NCBI GenBank assembly: GCA_030268105.1
Contig: BSDZ01000009.1
Location: 1,625,501-1,689,500 of the forward strand
Origin: Volvox africanus
Lineage: Eukaryota > Chlorophyta > Chlorophyceae > Chlamydomonadales > Volvocaceae
DNA length: 64,000 bases
Direction: 5' to 3'
The stretch's first letter is position 1, and every line of letters starts with the position of its first letter. Shown piece after piece: positions 1 through 12,545 of this stretch. The position numbers and the translations under genes were made by a program. The notes under the pieces were generated by a model. The model was not told the origin of the DNA. It saw only the letters and a program-made list of their open reading frames with translations, and made no database searches.

Positions 1-95
1 GATTATGGTGTGATGTACGAAGCAAGCACATCGTCTGACCCATGGCCGGCTGCCCATGTGCTTGTTGTTGTTCTTGTTGTTGTACTTGTACGCAG

Positions 96-3000
96 GTGAT
101 GCCGTACCCCACGCCGCATGTTGCCCCAAGGTTGACTGACCCGAACGTTGATACGTCCTTGGCGCCTGCAATCGAGCGCTCGGCCCTCCCGGCCTCCATG
201 CCAGTCCCCACAGCGAAGGTAGGGTCGCTGAAAGCTGCCTGGCCCATGTGCATTTCTCCTAATGCTCACACCATACTGTACAGCAACACTGAGGCATTAG
301 CGTGCTTCATGTAATGCTGCAGGCCCTCGGGCTCCCCTGGCTCTTCATGACCTTAGCAGGCCCTTCATCTCTTACCTCAATGAAGATTTGATGTAAACAA
401 TCTTGATGTTGCGCCCCTTGCAGCGCTCTCTACCCCAAAGCCGGGCCTCGTTGGCGAATAATACGGCGTTAGTTTCAGAGGAAGCCATGCACATCCTCGG
501 CAGTGCGCCTGTCACCGCTAGCCCCCCTTCCACTGGGCATGCAGCCGAAAACGGCTGCAAAGGCGGACCCTCTACCTCCAGTCTGTCTGCCTTTCCCGGT
601 CTCCAGCTGAACCGCGCTGGCGCCGTGCTGGCGAAGAACGTGCATTCAAATCCGCCTTTCACGTCGCGCACCGTACGGCGCGACGTCCTTGCAGCTGGCG
701 GGCCTCCGGCAAGCTCCACCGCCGCCGCCGCCGCCGCCGCAAGCGCTACGACATCCCCGCATTCCCTTCCCGCCAGTCGGGTCACCACGACCTACCTTCA
801 GCACATCGGCCAAGACGAGGGTAAGGGCATGCGGGCAGTCCTCAAGGCGCTTATAAGCGTCGCCACAACGGACGCAAATGCCGCCAGCAGCGGCAGCAAT
901 GTAATGGCGATAGGCGGTCACGCGTCCACTGGCAGCTGCGCGCTCACGCGGGCCTGCAGCACCCTCCCCGGAGCAGCCACCCGGGGTAAGGATTTGACCT
1001 CAGCCCAGTTGTCGAAACTGCCGTGTAATGGATGCGGCGATATGTTCCTTGATGGTGGTGTGGCAATTGAAGCAGCAGCAGCACCAGAGTCAGTTACGGC
1101 CACAGCGGGGATGGCGGGTACGAGCCGGGGGCCGCTATCGCCTGCGGGGGCCGACGCCACTCGGTGGCATGAGGTGCACGTGCGGCCCTGTTTCGACCCG
1201 ATGAGTAGTGAGCCTCTGACCATGGTGAGGTGGGGTGCATTGTGCAGACTGGGCCGCCGGATATGGGTCGGCGGTGTGCACTGTGATTTTGGATGATGTG
1301 ACAGCTGTGAGGGGGAGGTACGGGGCGACGGCAAACACGCGAAACGTCGGTTCGGGGTACGCTAGCCAGCATTTCCGTAAACGTAGCTCATTACGAGTAC
1401 AAATTTAGACGAGGGACGGAGAGAGCGAGGTCGCGCGGGTCCGAAATCTCATCGGTACCTGCCAGACTTCCCGCTACAAGGGGCTTTGAGCGGTATTGCG
1501 GGGGACATTCCAAATAGGGGCACGGCGGTGGGAATCGCCAAAGGCTCTTCCAAGCGCCTCCATCATCATCGCAAACTTTCTTTCTTTATACAGCGTCGTT
1601 GTGGTCCCTGAGCCTGGGGTGCCCGCACGCCCGTTCTCTTGGCCTGAAGAGACGTGTCAACGGAGTATCAAACCATAGCCAGCATGGGTTTGGTGTTGGT
1701 GCAGGTGTCGGGGGTTTTAGATTCTGAGCTGGTGGCGCCCAACCTTATGGCTGCATGGCGATTAGCCCATGCGACAGGTACCCCGCTGTCTATTTCCACA
1801 TCATGGGCCAAAACAAGACCCCAGATACGCAAAAATCGCATTTTCTTGTGTTGGGTTTTGTTACTTACTTCATCCCTTCATTCTGCTGCCTATCCCGCCC
1901 TGACCGCTGTCTCAGGTGATACAGACGGATGTTACCAGTAAGGTTAGGGAGGTGTGGCGCTGCAGATAAATATGCCTTTAATATTTGTCCTTATTGTCTA
2001 TTGCTGCTTTTTATGCTATATATCGTTGCTTATATCTTTGCTTATTTCGCCGTGTGGTTGTATCTGTAAATATTTACTTAAATATTAGGTGTTGCACTGA
2101 TGTGGGCGACTTTCCCACAGTTTGTAAGGACAAGCACAGGGGCCCTGAACACCGCGCCGAATCACAGCGTTCCGGGAAGGGGGTATACGCGGCTTAAATA
2201 TGTATGTTTGCATGTGTGCGCGATGTACCGGTACTGTACGGTGACTCCGCACTTCAGGTTCGTGCGGAGGAGCTGTTGGCGCGCGTCCTGGAGGCAGAGC
2301 ACAGGCTGCTGGCGGACATCTTTCCCAGTCACGTGGTTCACTACATGACGCAGCGGCGCAAGGACACAGCGGAACTGGAGCGCAATGGGCTGACCCTCCT
2401 GCGACATATACAGGTCTGTCCACCACACCTTCCTGAATGCCAAGCTGTTATCCATCCTGCCCCTGTACGGATAGCGACAAGTACATACACACATACATAC
2501 ACACGGGGGCGTGGCCGTTGGGCTTTTCAGGGAGGCGCCTTGGTGGCTTGTTATTCACCCCCCCCCCCCCGCGTCTTCGGAGGGGTCTAGCTTTTCTGCT
2601 GAGCACTCTGGGGGGATCCGAGCTTTTTGCCCTCTTTTCTTCGAGTGCCCCTAGGAGGGAGGTCCAGGCTTTTGCTTGGGGGGCAGTGGAGATTGAGGAG
2701 GCGGGGCTTTCTTGCTTTTAGGGAGGTAGGGGTGTTCTCTTGCCCTCTCCGTCTTGGGAGATGGTGGGCTTGGCTGGGGCTCTGTTCCTTTGAGTAGCCA
2801 GGCTTGAGGCTCGTGAGGTCTGTGTGCGCTTGCTGGCTGAGCGAGGGGAGGAGTGCACGGCAGGACGAACAGGCTAAGCCGTGTGTTCCCCCCTGCGCTG
2901 TAGTTCGGCCCGGTCAGGGCCCCCGGTCAGGTGCTTGTCCTCTCAGGGCAAGTCGCCCACAGTGTTTAACATACATGCATGTTCATACCGTTCATACATA

Positions 3001-6000
3001 CATGCATACACATATTTACACACATACACACACGCAGACACACACACACACACAGACACACACACAGACACACACACAGACACACACGCAGACACACACA
3101 CACACACACACGCAGACACACACGCAGACACACACACACGCAGACACACACGCAGACACACACACACACACAGACACACACGCAGACACACACGCAGACA
3201 CACACACACACACACAGACACACACGCAGACACACACACACACACACACACACGCAGACACACACGGCAGACACACACGGCAGACACACACACACACGCA
3301 CACATAAACGCATGCGCACACGCATGCCGATCAGTTGCGATACCTACCTGACCAACTATGGGTATATGTCGGAGGTATAAGAAGAGGCGGCACCGCATTT
3401 GGCTGACGCTTTTAGTGACGCCGTGCTTCTCAGGATCCAGCGGCTGTGGCGACGCTGCACGATAACGTGACGGTTTTGTTTGCAGGTAAGGGTAGCACCG
3501 TGTGACTGTCATTGACTTGATCGTGGTGACTTCAGAATGGCATGACGCGCCGCCGCCATTTCAGGTCGTCGCTGGCTGGTCGCTGCATGCTGCAGCGCCT
3601 CCATATACTAGTAGTACCTCGCCTGACCCGATGATCATCCTTCGGCGCTGCACCGCTTTCGTCTGCTCATATCCATTTGGATGCGGATAATGCGGAGTTT
3701 AACGCTGCGTCTGCCCTCAGCTTTCTTCAGCTGTCCTCATCTCTGCTCAGATTAAACACTCGCTTTCTCTTCTTTCCTTTCTCAATTGCACGACTGCCTT
3801 CCTCCTCTCCACACTCCAAATGATTGATTGATTTGCACACCACTTTTGATCTTTTTGGTTTTGAGTTCAGTAGTCCTTTGAGCGTCACGGCTCCGTTGGG
3901 GGGTATTGGGGAGCCCTGCAGAAAGTACTTTACAATCAACATCACTATCTCACTGGCGTACCTTTTGTTCCTGCTCCTCGCCCCGCCCTCCTCACCTCTC
4001 ACCCTTCAGACATCAAAGGCTTCACGGAGATGTCGAAGGAGGTGCCCCCCGCTGTCGTCATGACCTTCCTTAACGACCTCTACACGCGCTTCGACAGGTG
4101 GGCGGAAGGGCGGGTGAGGGATGGCATCACGTCATCACAGCACCTCAGCCGTAGCAAGGTGTATTGGTGACCCTGAGCGCCGTGGACATACTGGACTGCG
4201 CTGATATCGTAATCCCGCTGCCCATCCCCGCTGTCCAAACCCTTCTTCCCACGGCAGCCTTACCGACGTGTACGGCGTATACAAGGTTGAGACCATCGGC
4301 GACTGCTACATGGTCGCGGGTGGGCTAGTGGCTCGCGATGGTGACGGCTACGGGCGGACAGTTCGGGGTCAGGGTAACACGGACCCGTTGCACGCCATGC
4401 GGGTGGTGGCCTTCGCTCGGGCCATGCTGGAAGAGGCTGCCAAAGTGGCGCTGCCCAGCACGGGCGAGCCGGTCCAGGTACGGCATTTATCTTGGGACGG
4501 CAGCCTCATCGGCATTCCTGCTCAGCTGTCTTTGACTGTTTTTCCGCACCCGTTCTTATCTCCGTATTATCTCTGTTATTTCCGTTCATTTCAGCATGTG
4601 TGTCTTAGAGGTTAAGACGTGCAAGCTGCACATCCCACGTTAACGTCACAGGTTATGTAAAGAGAGGATGAGGAACTCCAGAAAACCCGTTTTCCACAGG
4701 TTCGTGTGGGCATCCATAGCGGGTCCGTTATGAGCGGCGTGGTGGGTCAAAAGATGCCGCGCTTCTGCCTTTTCGGTAAGTAAAACTGGTGTTCTGTTCG
4801 GGCTGCCAGCATGACAACAGCGGGGTTATAGTTGAGCTGTATTAGTTAGATGGCTTAGTTGGGAGGCCGATTGTCGTTTCAACCAGTGGTCTTCAAGTCG
4901 GTGGGGGCGCAAATGAGCGAGGGCCCCTCGCAACGCCCGATCGCTAGTTGCCTTGCTAAAGGCCGGTTCTCCGTCGTCCTGTCGCTCCGCAACCGTCCCT
5001 TGAGTCCGTGTTGCCTTTTCCTTGTGAAGTTCGGCCAAACGAGGACCTAAAACCGTTTAGCGCATCAGGATCCGCCAGCTGCGCGATCTCTGACCCTTCC
5101 GAACTCCCCACCCCACCCCACTTCAACACACCTCAACCCAAAACGCACACGCACCCAAAAACACACACCATCCTTATTACCGTGTGCTGCAGGCGATACG
5201 ATTAATACAGCCAGTCGAATGGTAAGCTGGCATACCTGGTAGGAATGATTTCGGGGCTCTGGCTCTCACGGATAGGATAGGGTGCAGAATGGCTGGAAAT
5301 TGCGCTTGTCACATTCTCGCCGCTTTTGAAACCTTCCCAGCCTGCTAACAGCATTGATTCAATTCGTTTCCTGTTCACCTCTTTATTTTTCCTTGCTTTT
5401 CCTTCTTTTTCTCTCTCCGCCACGGCATTTTATTGAGTTGTTAGGTGCTACAGAATGTGTGAAGCTTTCTACTGGTGGCCCTTTCCTTCCCCGTTTCCGC
5501 TCCCAGCTCTTTAACCTCTAATCCGCGCTGCCGCAGGAGAGCACTGGTCGTCCGGGCGCCATCCATGTGTCGTGCGCCACGCGCATCTTGCTGCCCCCCG
5601 AAGAGGACGAGGAGCTGTGGGCCTCCACGGGGGGAGTGGAGGTCAAGGGAAAGGGGCGCATGGACACGGTGAGGAAGGGAGAGCCGCCCTAAAGGTTCCT
5701 ACGGATCGCAATACCCTTCCGGGTTAGCCCCCTGTTCCCATCGCACCCAGTCTGCATCTCCTGCCTTTGGCCTAGCCAGCCACTTATAGCCACCACCTTC
5801 GCCCGCTTGCATGGAACCCACATGCGGCCCAATCCTCCCAGCATCTCTAGTTTTGTGCCACAGCAAAGCTAAAGCCAAGCGCCGCTTACCGCCCTTGCCT
5901 GTCTTATGCTCTGCTCGCTCTCACCGTCATTTTCACATCATGTGCTCTTTTGGTTTTGGTGCTGCCACGGCTCCCTACCGTTCCTTGAGTGTACTTACGG

Positions 6001-6386
6001 CCCCCACTTGACGCTTTTCATTAAACTGTACCCCCTTCTTGCGTCTGCTGCCACCGTGGCCCTGGCACCGCTGCTGACACCGCTCCCAGTACCTCTGGTC
6101 CCCGCAATCCCCGGCCGCTAGCCGCCAGCGCCGAGATAAGCAGCAGCGCGCCATGCTGCTCGGCACACTAAGCACGCTGCAACCTCCCTCGCCGTCGGTC
6201 TCACCGCCGTCATCCAAGCGCCTAGTAGTCGGCCGCGTGGGTGCTGGTTGCGGCTGCAACGCCAGCGTCAGCGCAGCTGGTGGCGCACCCTCCAACCAGA
6301 TCCTGCACCAGAAGCTATCAGGGTCAGGTGCGTCGCTTTCCCGGTTGACCGGTCACTTGTTCGATCCAACGAGTACCTTGTGCTAA
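96..6386 (+). CDS. PAS-linked class III guanylyl cyclase (5' end incomplete)
   Basis: The enzyme should convert GTP to cGMP. Supported exons: 424-1224, 1916-1942, 2258-2413, 3434-3485, 4010-4097, 4258-4477, 4700-4775, 5193-5221, 5537-5668 and 6090-6386 (stop TAA). All junctions are GT-AG and agree in phase, giving 625 codons from 424. The first exon ends in a PAS C-terminal segment ([12 protein letters not shown]), completed by [10 protein letters not shown] helical linker follows ([15 protein letters not shown]), then the catalytic domain. Visible catalytic parts are FADIKGFT (first metal Asp), [12 protein letters not shown] (second metal Asp), FCLFGD, and NTASRME (Asn/Arg). Glu in KVETIGD and Cys in FCLFG are the pair that selects GTP; adenylyl cyclases have Lys and Asp there. 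An exon at 96-310 (ending near [12 protein letters not shown]) resembles a PAS start, but its phase does not join exon 424, so that junction is unresolved. The true start may lie outside the window. Confidence 0.86.
2088..2175 (+). repeat. Dispersed intronic repeat, copy 1 (diverged)
   Basis: This lies in the cyclase intron 1943-2257. It matches the copy at 22181-22260 in order: GTTGCACTG, TGTGGGCGAC, a CAAGCAC block, GGGGCCCTGA and CACAGCG. It carries small indels and substitutions, so it is an older copy. A TATG/TGCATG-rich stretch follows it. No coding capacity is seen. Confidence 0.6.
2888..2970 (-). repeat. Dispersed intronic repeat, copy 2 (inverted)
   Basis: This is the same family as copy 1 in the opposite orientation, inside the next cyclase intron (2414-3433). 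Read on the minus strand it gives GTTAAACACTGTGGGCGAC, then CCCTGA, then GCGCAGGGG, close to the copy at 22181. A long CA microsatellite begins immediately beyond its GTTA end. Confidence 0.65.
3005..3302 (+). repeat. CA / CACACAGA compound microsatellite
   Basis: About 300 bases of CA dinucleotides interrupted by regularly spaced CAGA and CGCAGA units. It lies in the cyclase intron 2414-3433. All six frames stay open here only because of the repeat, so the long His/Thr and Cys/Val readings are artefacts. Confidence 0.95.
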
Positions 6387-8793
6387 GTGGCCTCAACGGA
6401 GTACCTTCATGCATATAAATTTTTGAGAGCTTTGAGAGCAAGCGGGCTCTTCGCTTCCTCCTCTGTGTGGACCACCACAGCTCCCATTGCAAATAGAGGG
6501 TAGCCAACAGCGCGCCGGCCACATCACATCGCACAGCTCGAGCGTGAGGTATGAAACACATCACAATACCCTGGCACGGCAACGAACCCACGGGTACGGC
6601 GTACGTAAAAGCTTAGATTGCCTGACATGAGACTTTCAAAAACATTGGACACGAACTTTGCGTGTCATCTGAGGGCGGGTCTGAGAGACTGACCATGCAG
6701 CGGGTGAGAAGAGGAAAGGAGGACAAACGCGACGTACCATCGAGTTGGGCCGGATTTTTCCCTGTCATTGTCTTTGTCTTTGACGTTATGCTTGTCTTTG
6801 TCTTCTCGCATTTGAGATTGTCTTAAAAAGGCTGGGTTCGAATTTGAATGTGTTCAACGTTTCGGTGTGGATCGCGATGTTGGACCACATCTCTCTTGGC
6901 GGCGGTTCCCATCGTTGTAGCACCGAGTCAATCACTCCAGCTCTTGGCTGACCGGAAGTCCGTTGTAGTCCAGACTGTTTATTACGTAGGTGTATTTTTA
7001 GGATTTTCGTTTGCTGAGCCTGCCCACGGCCTACGGCTCCTAGGCCATAGCGCTGCTCGCCAGTTGTGGTACTTGTGGGTCTGTGTGCACATTCTCTTCT
7101 TCACGCTCTTGCAACCCGTTAATTTTCTAGCATGTCTCAGATGATGGCTCCTTGCTAATAGCCACTTGGGCGATTAGTGTGGCGGCCGTCCGCGTCCTTC
7201 ATGCGAACCGTGTTGCGCCGTGTTATTAATAGTGTATCACTATCACTGGAAAAGAATTCGAAAAATGGCGGCGTTTCCGGAGTGGGATCCATTCCCTCGA
7301 AATCCCGCGAAAATTCAATCACTGAATCGGAAAACAGGCAAGAGGCATTGGGAAGGAGACATGCGGGCGGGCAGGCGGGCGAGGCGACAATAATTGTACT
7401 GCTGATGATCGCGGTGATTACTAGATTCGCACGCTGTGATGGGTGTCAGATGGGGAGCCGAGATATGCACTGCAGTAGCGGTTGAGTAGTTCTGGGATTG
7501 AGTTTGTACTCAACGCGTGCTGTTATGTGGAGTTTTAAGTGCGCACTCTCTGCACCGCGAACCTGTATGGGTCAATGTTTTAGGTATAAATAAAAAAACA
7601 ATGGCGGCTTTTTAACGTAAGGAATACTGGATGTGCATGCTAGCTGTCTAAACAGGCAAAAACGCGAAAACACATTGCGAAAACCTTGCTTGCTATGTAC
7701 ATGCACGATCGATCCCTATTTGTGAAGGATCTGCAATTTTTAATTTCCAGTTTCCGCTTTCAATCAGAGCGGCCATCGCCACGTCTGCGTCTTCTCGTTG
7801 AATGTATCTATGTTGCGTGCTTATGCACATACGTGCATATGCACATACATATATGGCGGGATGCATGCGAGGCTCGCCTCTCACTTTGGTGGCTGAGTGC
7901 GTCTGAGTTTGCGTATTCCACGTATCATGATGAATGTTGAGGGGGAACCACACAAAGCCTCTCAGGCCAAAACCAGCCTGCGCTGTCAACCAGGTTCAAC
8001 GGCGTTCAGCAGCTGCGGAAGCAGGTTCACCCGGTCGGTGCAATGCTGGTCGAAAGCAAGAACGGTGTATGTATGTGGTGTGCGTGCTTCCCCGTGTATA
8101 AGCATCTGCATTCCTCTCTGCGTGGTTGCTCGTTTGTTGCGCAAGGTCATGTTTTTCTTGATGCTGCATGCTGCTGATTGTCACAGCAGTCACAGCATAG
8201 CTGCCTATTGCTATGACGCCGCCTTAATGAATGTTCATTTATCTGCTAGAGGGAGTCCATGATCATAATGTGTGTTTCGTGGATAGGCACGTGTCGATTG
8301 TGAGGATCGTAACTGCCCATCGTCCGGGGGACACTTTGCCTGCCTGGTGGGTGCGCAGATGTCACACGACCTATTTAGTCATTCGCATCCTGTGGATCTT
8401 CAGGACGGCAACTATGTGACACAGAACCGCACACCGGGGTCCCACCGGGGTCTTTCTGGAGGTCGCCTTTTTGCTGGCCATCGCGCCCGTGCTTGGCCAG
8501 CTGTACTTAGTCACGTCGCTGTTTGCAGTGGTCAACCTATAAACAAAGACGCAGAGGGAGCAATAGGTGGACCTAATCACCGAGTGACGTTAGAGCCCTA
8601 TATATGTAGATGTGTGTGTGTCTCTGAAGGACGGCACTATGTCTGTCTTCCACACTGGGAAAGCCAGCTATCTCTTCCTGCCTGCTCTGCCTGCTCTGCC
8701 TGCACGCATCGGAACAATGCCCAGCCCTAGTAGCTCCATGCTCGCACGATGGGGATGCGGAGGATCTGTTGGGGCCTCCGCACCTGGGTTTGG

Positions 8794-8883
8794 TTTCATC
8801 CCTAGGCTGGCTTTGGTTTCATCCCTAGGCTGGCTGTGGTTTCATCCCTAGGTTGGCTGTGGTTTCATCCCTAGGCTGGCTTG
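8794..8883 (+). repeat. 23-base tandem repeat, four copies
   Basis: The unit starts TTTCATCCCTAGGCTGGC and repeats every 23 bases, with one or two substitutions between copies. No gene lies over it. It is probably a small minisatellite. Confidence 0.9.
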
Positions 8884-11800
8884 CTGGTTAGACCTCTGGC
8901 GGGTGTGACACAGGGTAGGTGCAATAGCGCGTGATGTCGGGGTGCGACTTCCCTCGACACAGGTGGCTGGCAAGTTGGCCGTTCGGATGGCGGACTCGCG
9001 ACTCGTGACGAAGTGCCGTGGCTTTGCGCTTGGGTGAGAGTTGGCTTATGCAGGATTATGCATATGATTGTGACCATGAGATGCGCAACTGTGATTTATG
9101 TTTGGGGGCCAATAGGCCATAGACAGGAATGCAGGTGGCCTGCGGTCGTTTTTTGTTTATTATAACACGGCAGGGACTGATCTCGATTAAAATGGGAAAG
9201 AGGGTTTCCATCCGGGCCTTGGGTTTGGTCTTGAAACTCAACCAATATATAAGTTCAGCACAGGTGATTCGGAGGTTATACCAGTCTTCAGCGCATTTGA
9301 TGCTACCTAACCCTCCTGGATGTCAATTAGGCGCGTTGGTTGTCCGTTTATGTGAGGTTTGAGGCCGGCTTGGATGGGCGGCATGCGGCCGATACAGGGT
9401 TAGATTGTAAGGCCATAAGGGGAAGTTGGCTGAGGTCAGGCCTTTTAAAACTCAACCAGTTTGCGTGAACTGAAACGATGGCGTAAGTAAAAAACTTAAA
9501 ACATAAAACAAAAACTGACGGGTGTCCGTGGCTGACACGAGTGGCCTTCGTGCCAGGCAAGAGGCAAGTTTAGGGGCATCTGATCGTGTGTATTAACGGC
9601 CCATTAGGGCGAGACCGTAAATGATGGATGAGTATGGGGTGACGGCAACTGGCTGTCATGCCCGAATAGATGGATTGGACTTGGGAGGCTACACCTGATC
9701 TGTGGCTGGATGGCATGTTGTACGTCTGCAGGACGGTACCACACACGGCGTAACAAAGCTACATACGGCCGAGGTACGCGCAAAGATTAAGAGTTGTGAA
9801 GAAGTTTGTCGATTAGATGTGTATGGCTTGTCATTATGGTCAATGCGCAAGTTCTGAGCGCTACGGACGGTTTGATGCTGCGCAATAAGTAAATTTTGCC
9901 GAAAACACGTTTGATTGGGTCGTTCACATGTCGTGTGGTAGTAGCTATCAGCGATTCTGAATGATCGAGGAAATAATTACCACCAACTCGGCATGCGTCC
10001 TCGTTTGTTTTGGTTAGGTGTACTGGCTGGGGCTTGCTTTCCAACACATCTACCCCCTGAGTCAGACCACAAGTGGCAAGTGACGCTGGCGAAGCATGAC
10101 GCCACTCCGGTCGTATTTGTATTCAGTCAGCCGTCCAAGACGTCGTGTATATGCATGCAATTTCTTTCTGTAGTGCGTGTCTGATCGAGGAGGTCGTGAA
10201 TAGTAAAATGCTAAACAAGGTGGAGGAAGTGGAGTAGACAGCCCGCCATTTTGTGCAGTAGGACAAGGCAGAAGCTTGTCCATGAGCCCTGAAATATGTG
10301 GTGTACAAAGTCGGAGATAAAGTCATACAACTTTATGGGGCAGATCCATCGATCCATACCTCTTCCCGAATAGCCATGAGTACTTCGGGCAGATTGTGCT
10401 TTGAGGGTTTGGCATGCAGCCGCCTGCGATCCAGGTGATGCCTGTCCCCCCCTTCCAGACACCCGCAAGTGAGGGGGCATAAGTAAGGCAGAATCGTCAG
10501 GTCGCATTGCAGCAACGCACGTCTGGGATTGGTTAATGGTTTATAGCTGTATGAGATGGGTGCATCACGCGCTTGGCCGAGCATACCTAGCACCAATGTA
10601 AATGCACCGTAATGGCCGGGTGTATGAGGCGCGATAGACACCGGTTCAAGTACCGGAGTGGTTGCGAGATCGATGGCGCAACTGCACGCTTCCGGCAGGG
10701 TCGCCGTGAGGAGGCTTCAATGCACGCACTGTATGAGGTGAGAAAGAAGCTTATCGGTGGAAAAATAAATTTGTGTTTCGCCCATTCCACTGCCCATCCA
10801 TCTTGGCCAAGCCGTATCCTGAAAGAGGTGGCGAAAGGTGAGGTCGCTGGCCGGGGGCGGCCCCTGAGGGCTGACAACACGAAAGCAACAGGTGGCCCCG
10901 AGAGCTATGGCTTGGATGGATTTCCGTGTCCTGTGGTCACAAGTGATATTGCTCATGGTCATTATGATGGCGAAGAGATGGTGATCATGTGGTGAATGAC
11001 GGCGTGGGTGATATGAGGATATTGACGGCTTCCATGGTCACACTGCCGCGAGGGCCGTCATGTTGGTGGTGGCGGTGGGGGTGAGGGTGCTTATGGTGGG
11101 GTGATACGATTTCGATTGATAACGGTGGCGCTGCGGTGGCACCAAAATAGAAGTGGAGTCAGCACGGTGGGTGAGGTTGGCGATACCTTCGGAATGCTGT
11201 ACGCGGCACCGGTGTTGGTGTTGGTGGCGTTGGTAATTCAGGGTTACCCAGTGGCATGGCCTCTTATAACACCTATAACACCTTCCGAATCGGAAAAGCC
11301 TTGTGCACAGGAGGGTGGATTGAAGGTCTTCAAAGCACCGCCACCCTGCTCTGATGAAGGAAGGTACTTCCTATGGCTACTTCCAATAGAAGACGCTCGT
11401 AGGTCGGTGCAGGATGAAAGAGACGCGCATGAGCTGTTCTGAAGTTTCCATACCCTTTGATAAGGCCTACCTGGGCATGTTGTCCGAGTTGCTTATTACA
11501 TGCGTCCCGTGCGCACTTAGCTCCAGTGCTGCAACGCCTGACACCTGATGCCTGCTGTCTCCAGGCCGTTCCCCAGGATTGAATGCTGCCAATATGGATT
11601 GTGAACTGCACGTAGTGAGTGAGTGCATGTCTAGCAGCACTCTGCTTTCGTCGAGCATCCTGAATTTTAGAACACTGCACAAGCCCACCGATTTACCCTC
11701 TGTGTGTGTGTGTGTGTGTGTGTGCGATGCTTTCCATCCTGTACGGCCTTATTACTTGATACTGCCCGCGGATTGTGATAAATTGTTTTTGGATGCTATC

Positions 11801-12518
11801 GCCATGAAGCAAAATAATAATTGTTTGGCTGTTGGTGCCCCGCCAAAACACGTGTATGGTCCTCCGGTACTACTTCATAGGAAGTCCTGACCAAGCAAAC
11901 TGGCTGGGCAGTCTTGATACCGGCGGCCGTTTGGTGGCTTGATACCGCGTTTAGTGCCGGTCGGGGACTACGTACCTGTTGGTGTGCTCTTGCTCGGTCA
12001 GTGCCTGATGGCTGAACTGCGTTTGATCCAAATGCCGCGCCAATCATCCTGATACTGCTGGTGCGGAGGGTAAAGGTGGCGGTGAAAGGAAAGTGTCAAG
12101 ATGCCCATACGGCTGCTTGGGGTGCCCTCGTTGTGCGTGGGTGGCCGCTAGGCGGGCGCGGAGGTTTTTCAGTAAGGCACTGAAGCTCTCGTGCTGCGTT
12201 GGCGGCGGTACAGTATTTTCTTCTGTGCTTTCGAGCCTCGTTGGTTTCCAGGCGAATTTGATGTGCTGGTCGGTCAGTTGGTCCATGCTGTGGTCGATTC
12301 TGACGCCACGCACACTTTTGATTATCATTATTATCTCTGCAGCCATCATACTGTTTGCGAATCATCTCGCCTTTGGAATGCGTCTGCATGTCAGTCAGCG
12401 GCACGGGTTCCCACGGGCGAGGCCGTCCATTCTCCTGTAAAGCTGTGCTATTATATGTGTTGAGCTGTGAGCCCTGACTTTTCAAACTATAATACTTTTG
12501 AATATTTAAATATTTTTG

Positions 12519-12545
12519 AATGGATAGGGCCTCGCCCTATCCATT
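12519..12545. repeat. Perfect 12-bp stem hairpin
   Basis: AATGGATAGGGC, a three-base CTC loop, then GCCCTATCCATT. Both flanks are AT-rich (AATATTTAAATATTT on the left). It stands isolated in the gene-poor interval and could be a fold-back element remnant. Confidence 0.7.

Noticed and set aside
2804..3512. Long open frames rich in His/Thr or Cys/Val on both strands
   Set aside because: They are translations of the CA microsatellite in a cyclase intron.
10640..10670. tRNA T-arm-like sequence GGTTCAAGTACC
   Set aside because: The bases flanking the TTCAAGT loop do not pair as a T stem, and no cloverleaf could be drawn.
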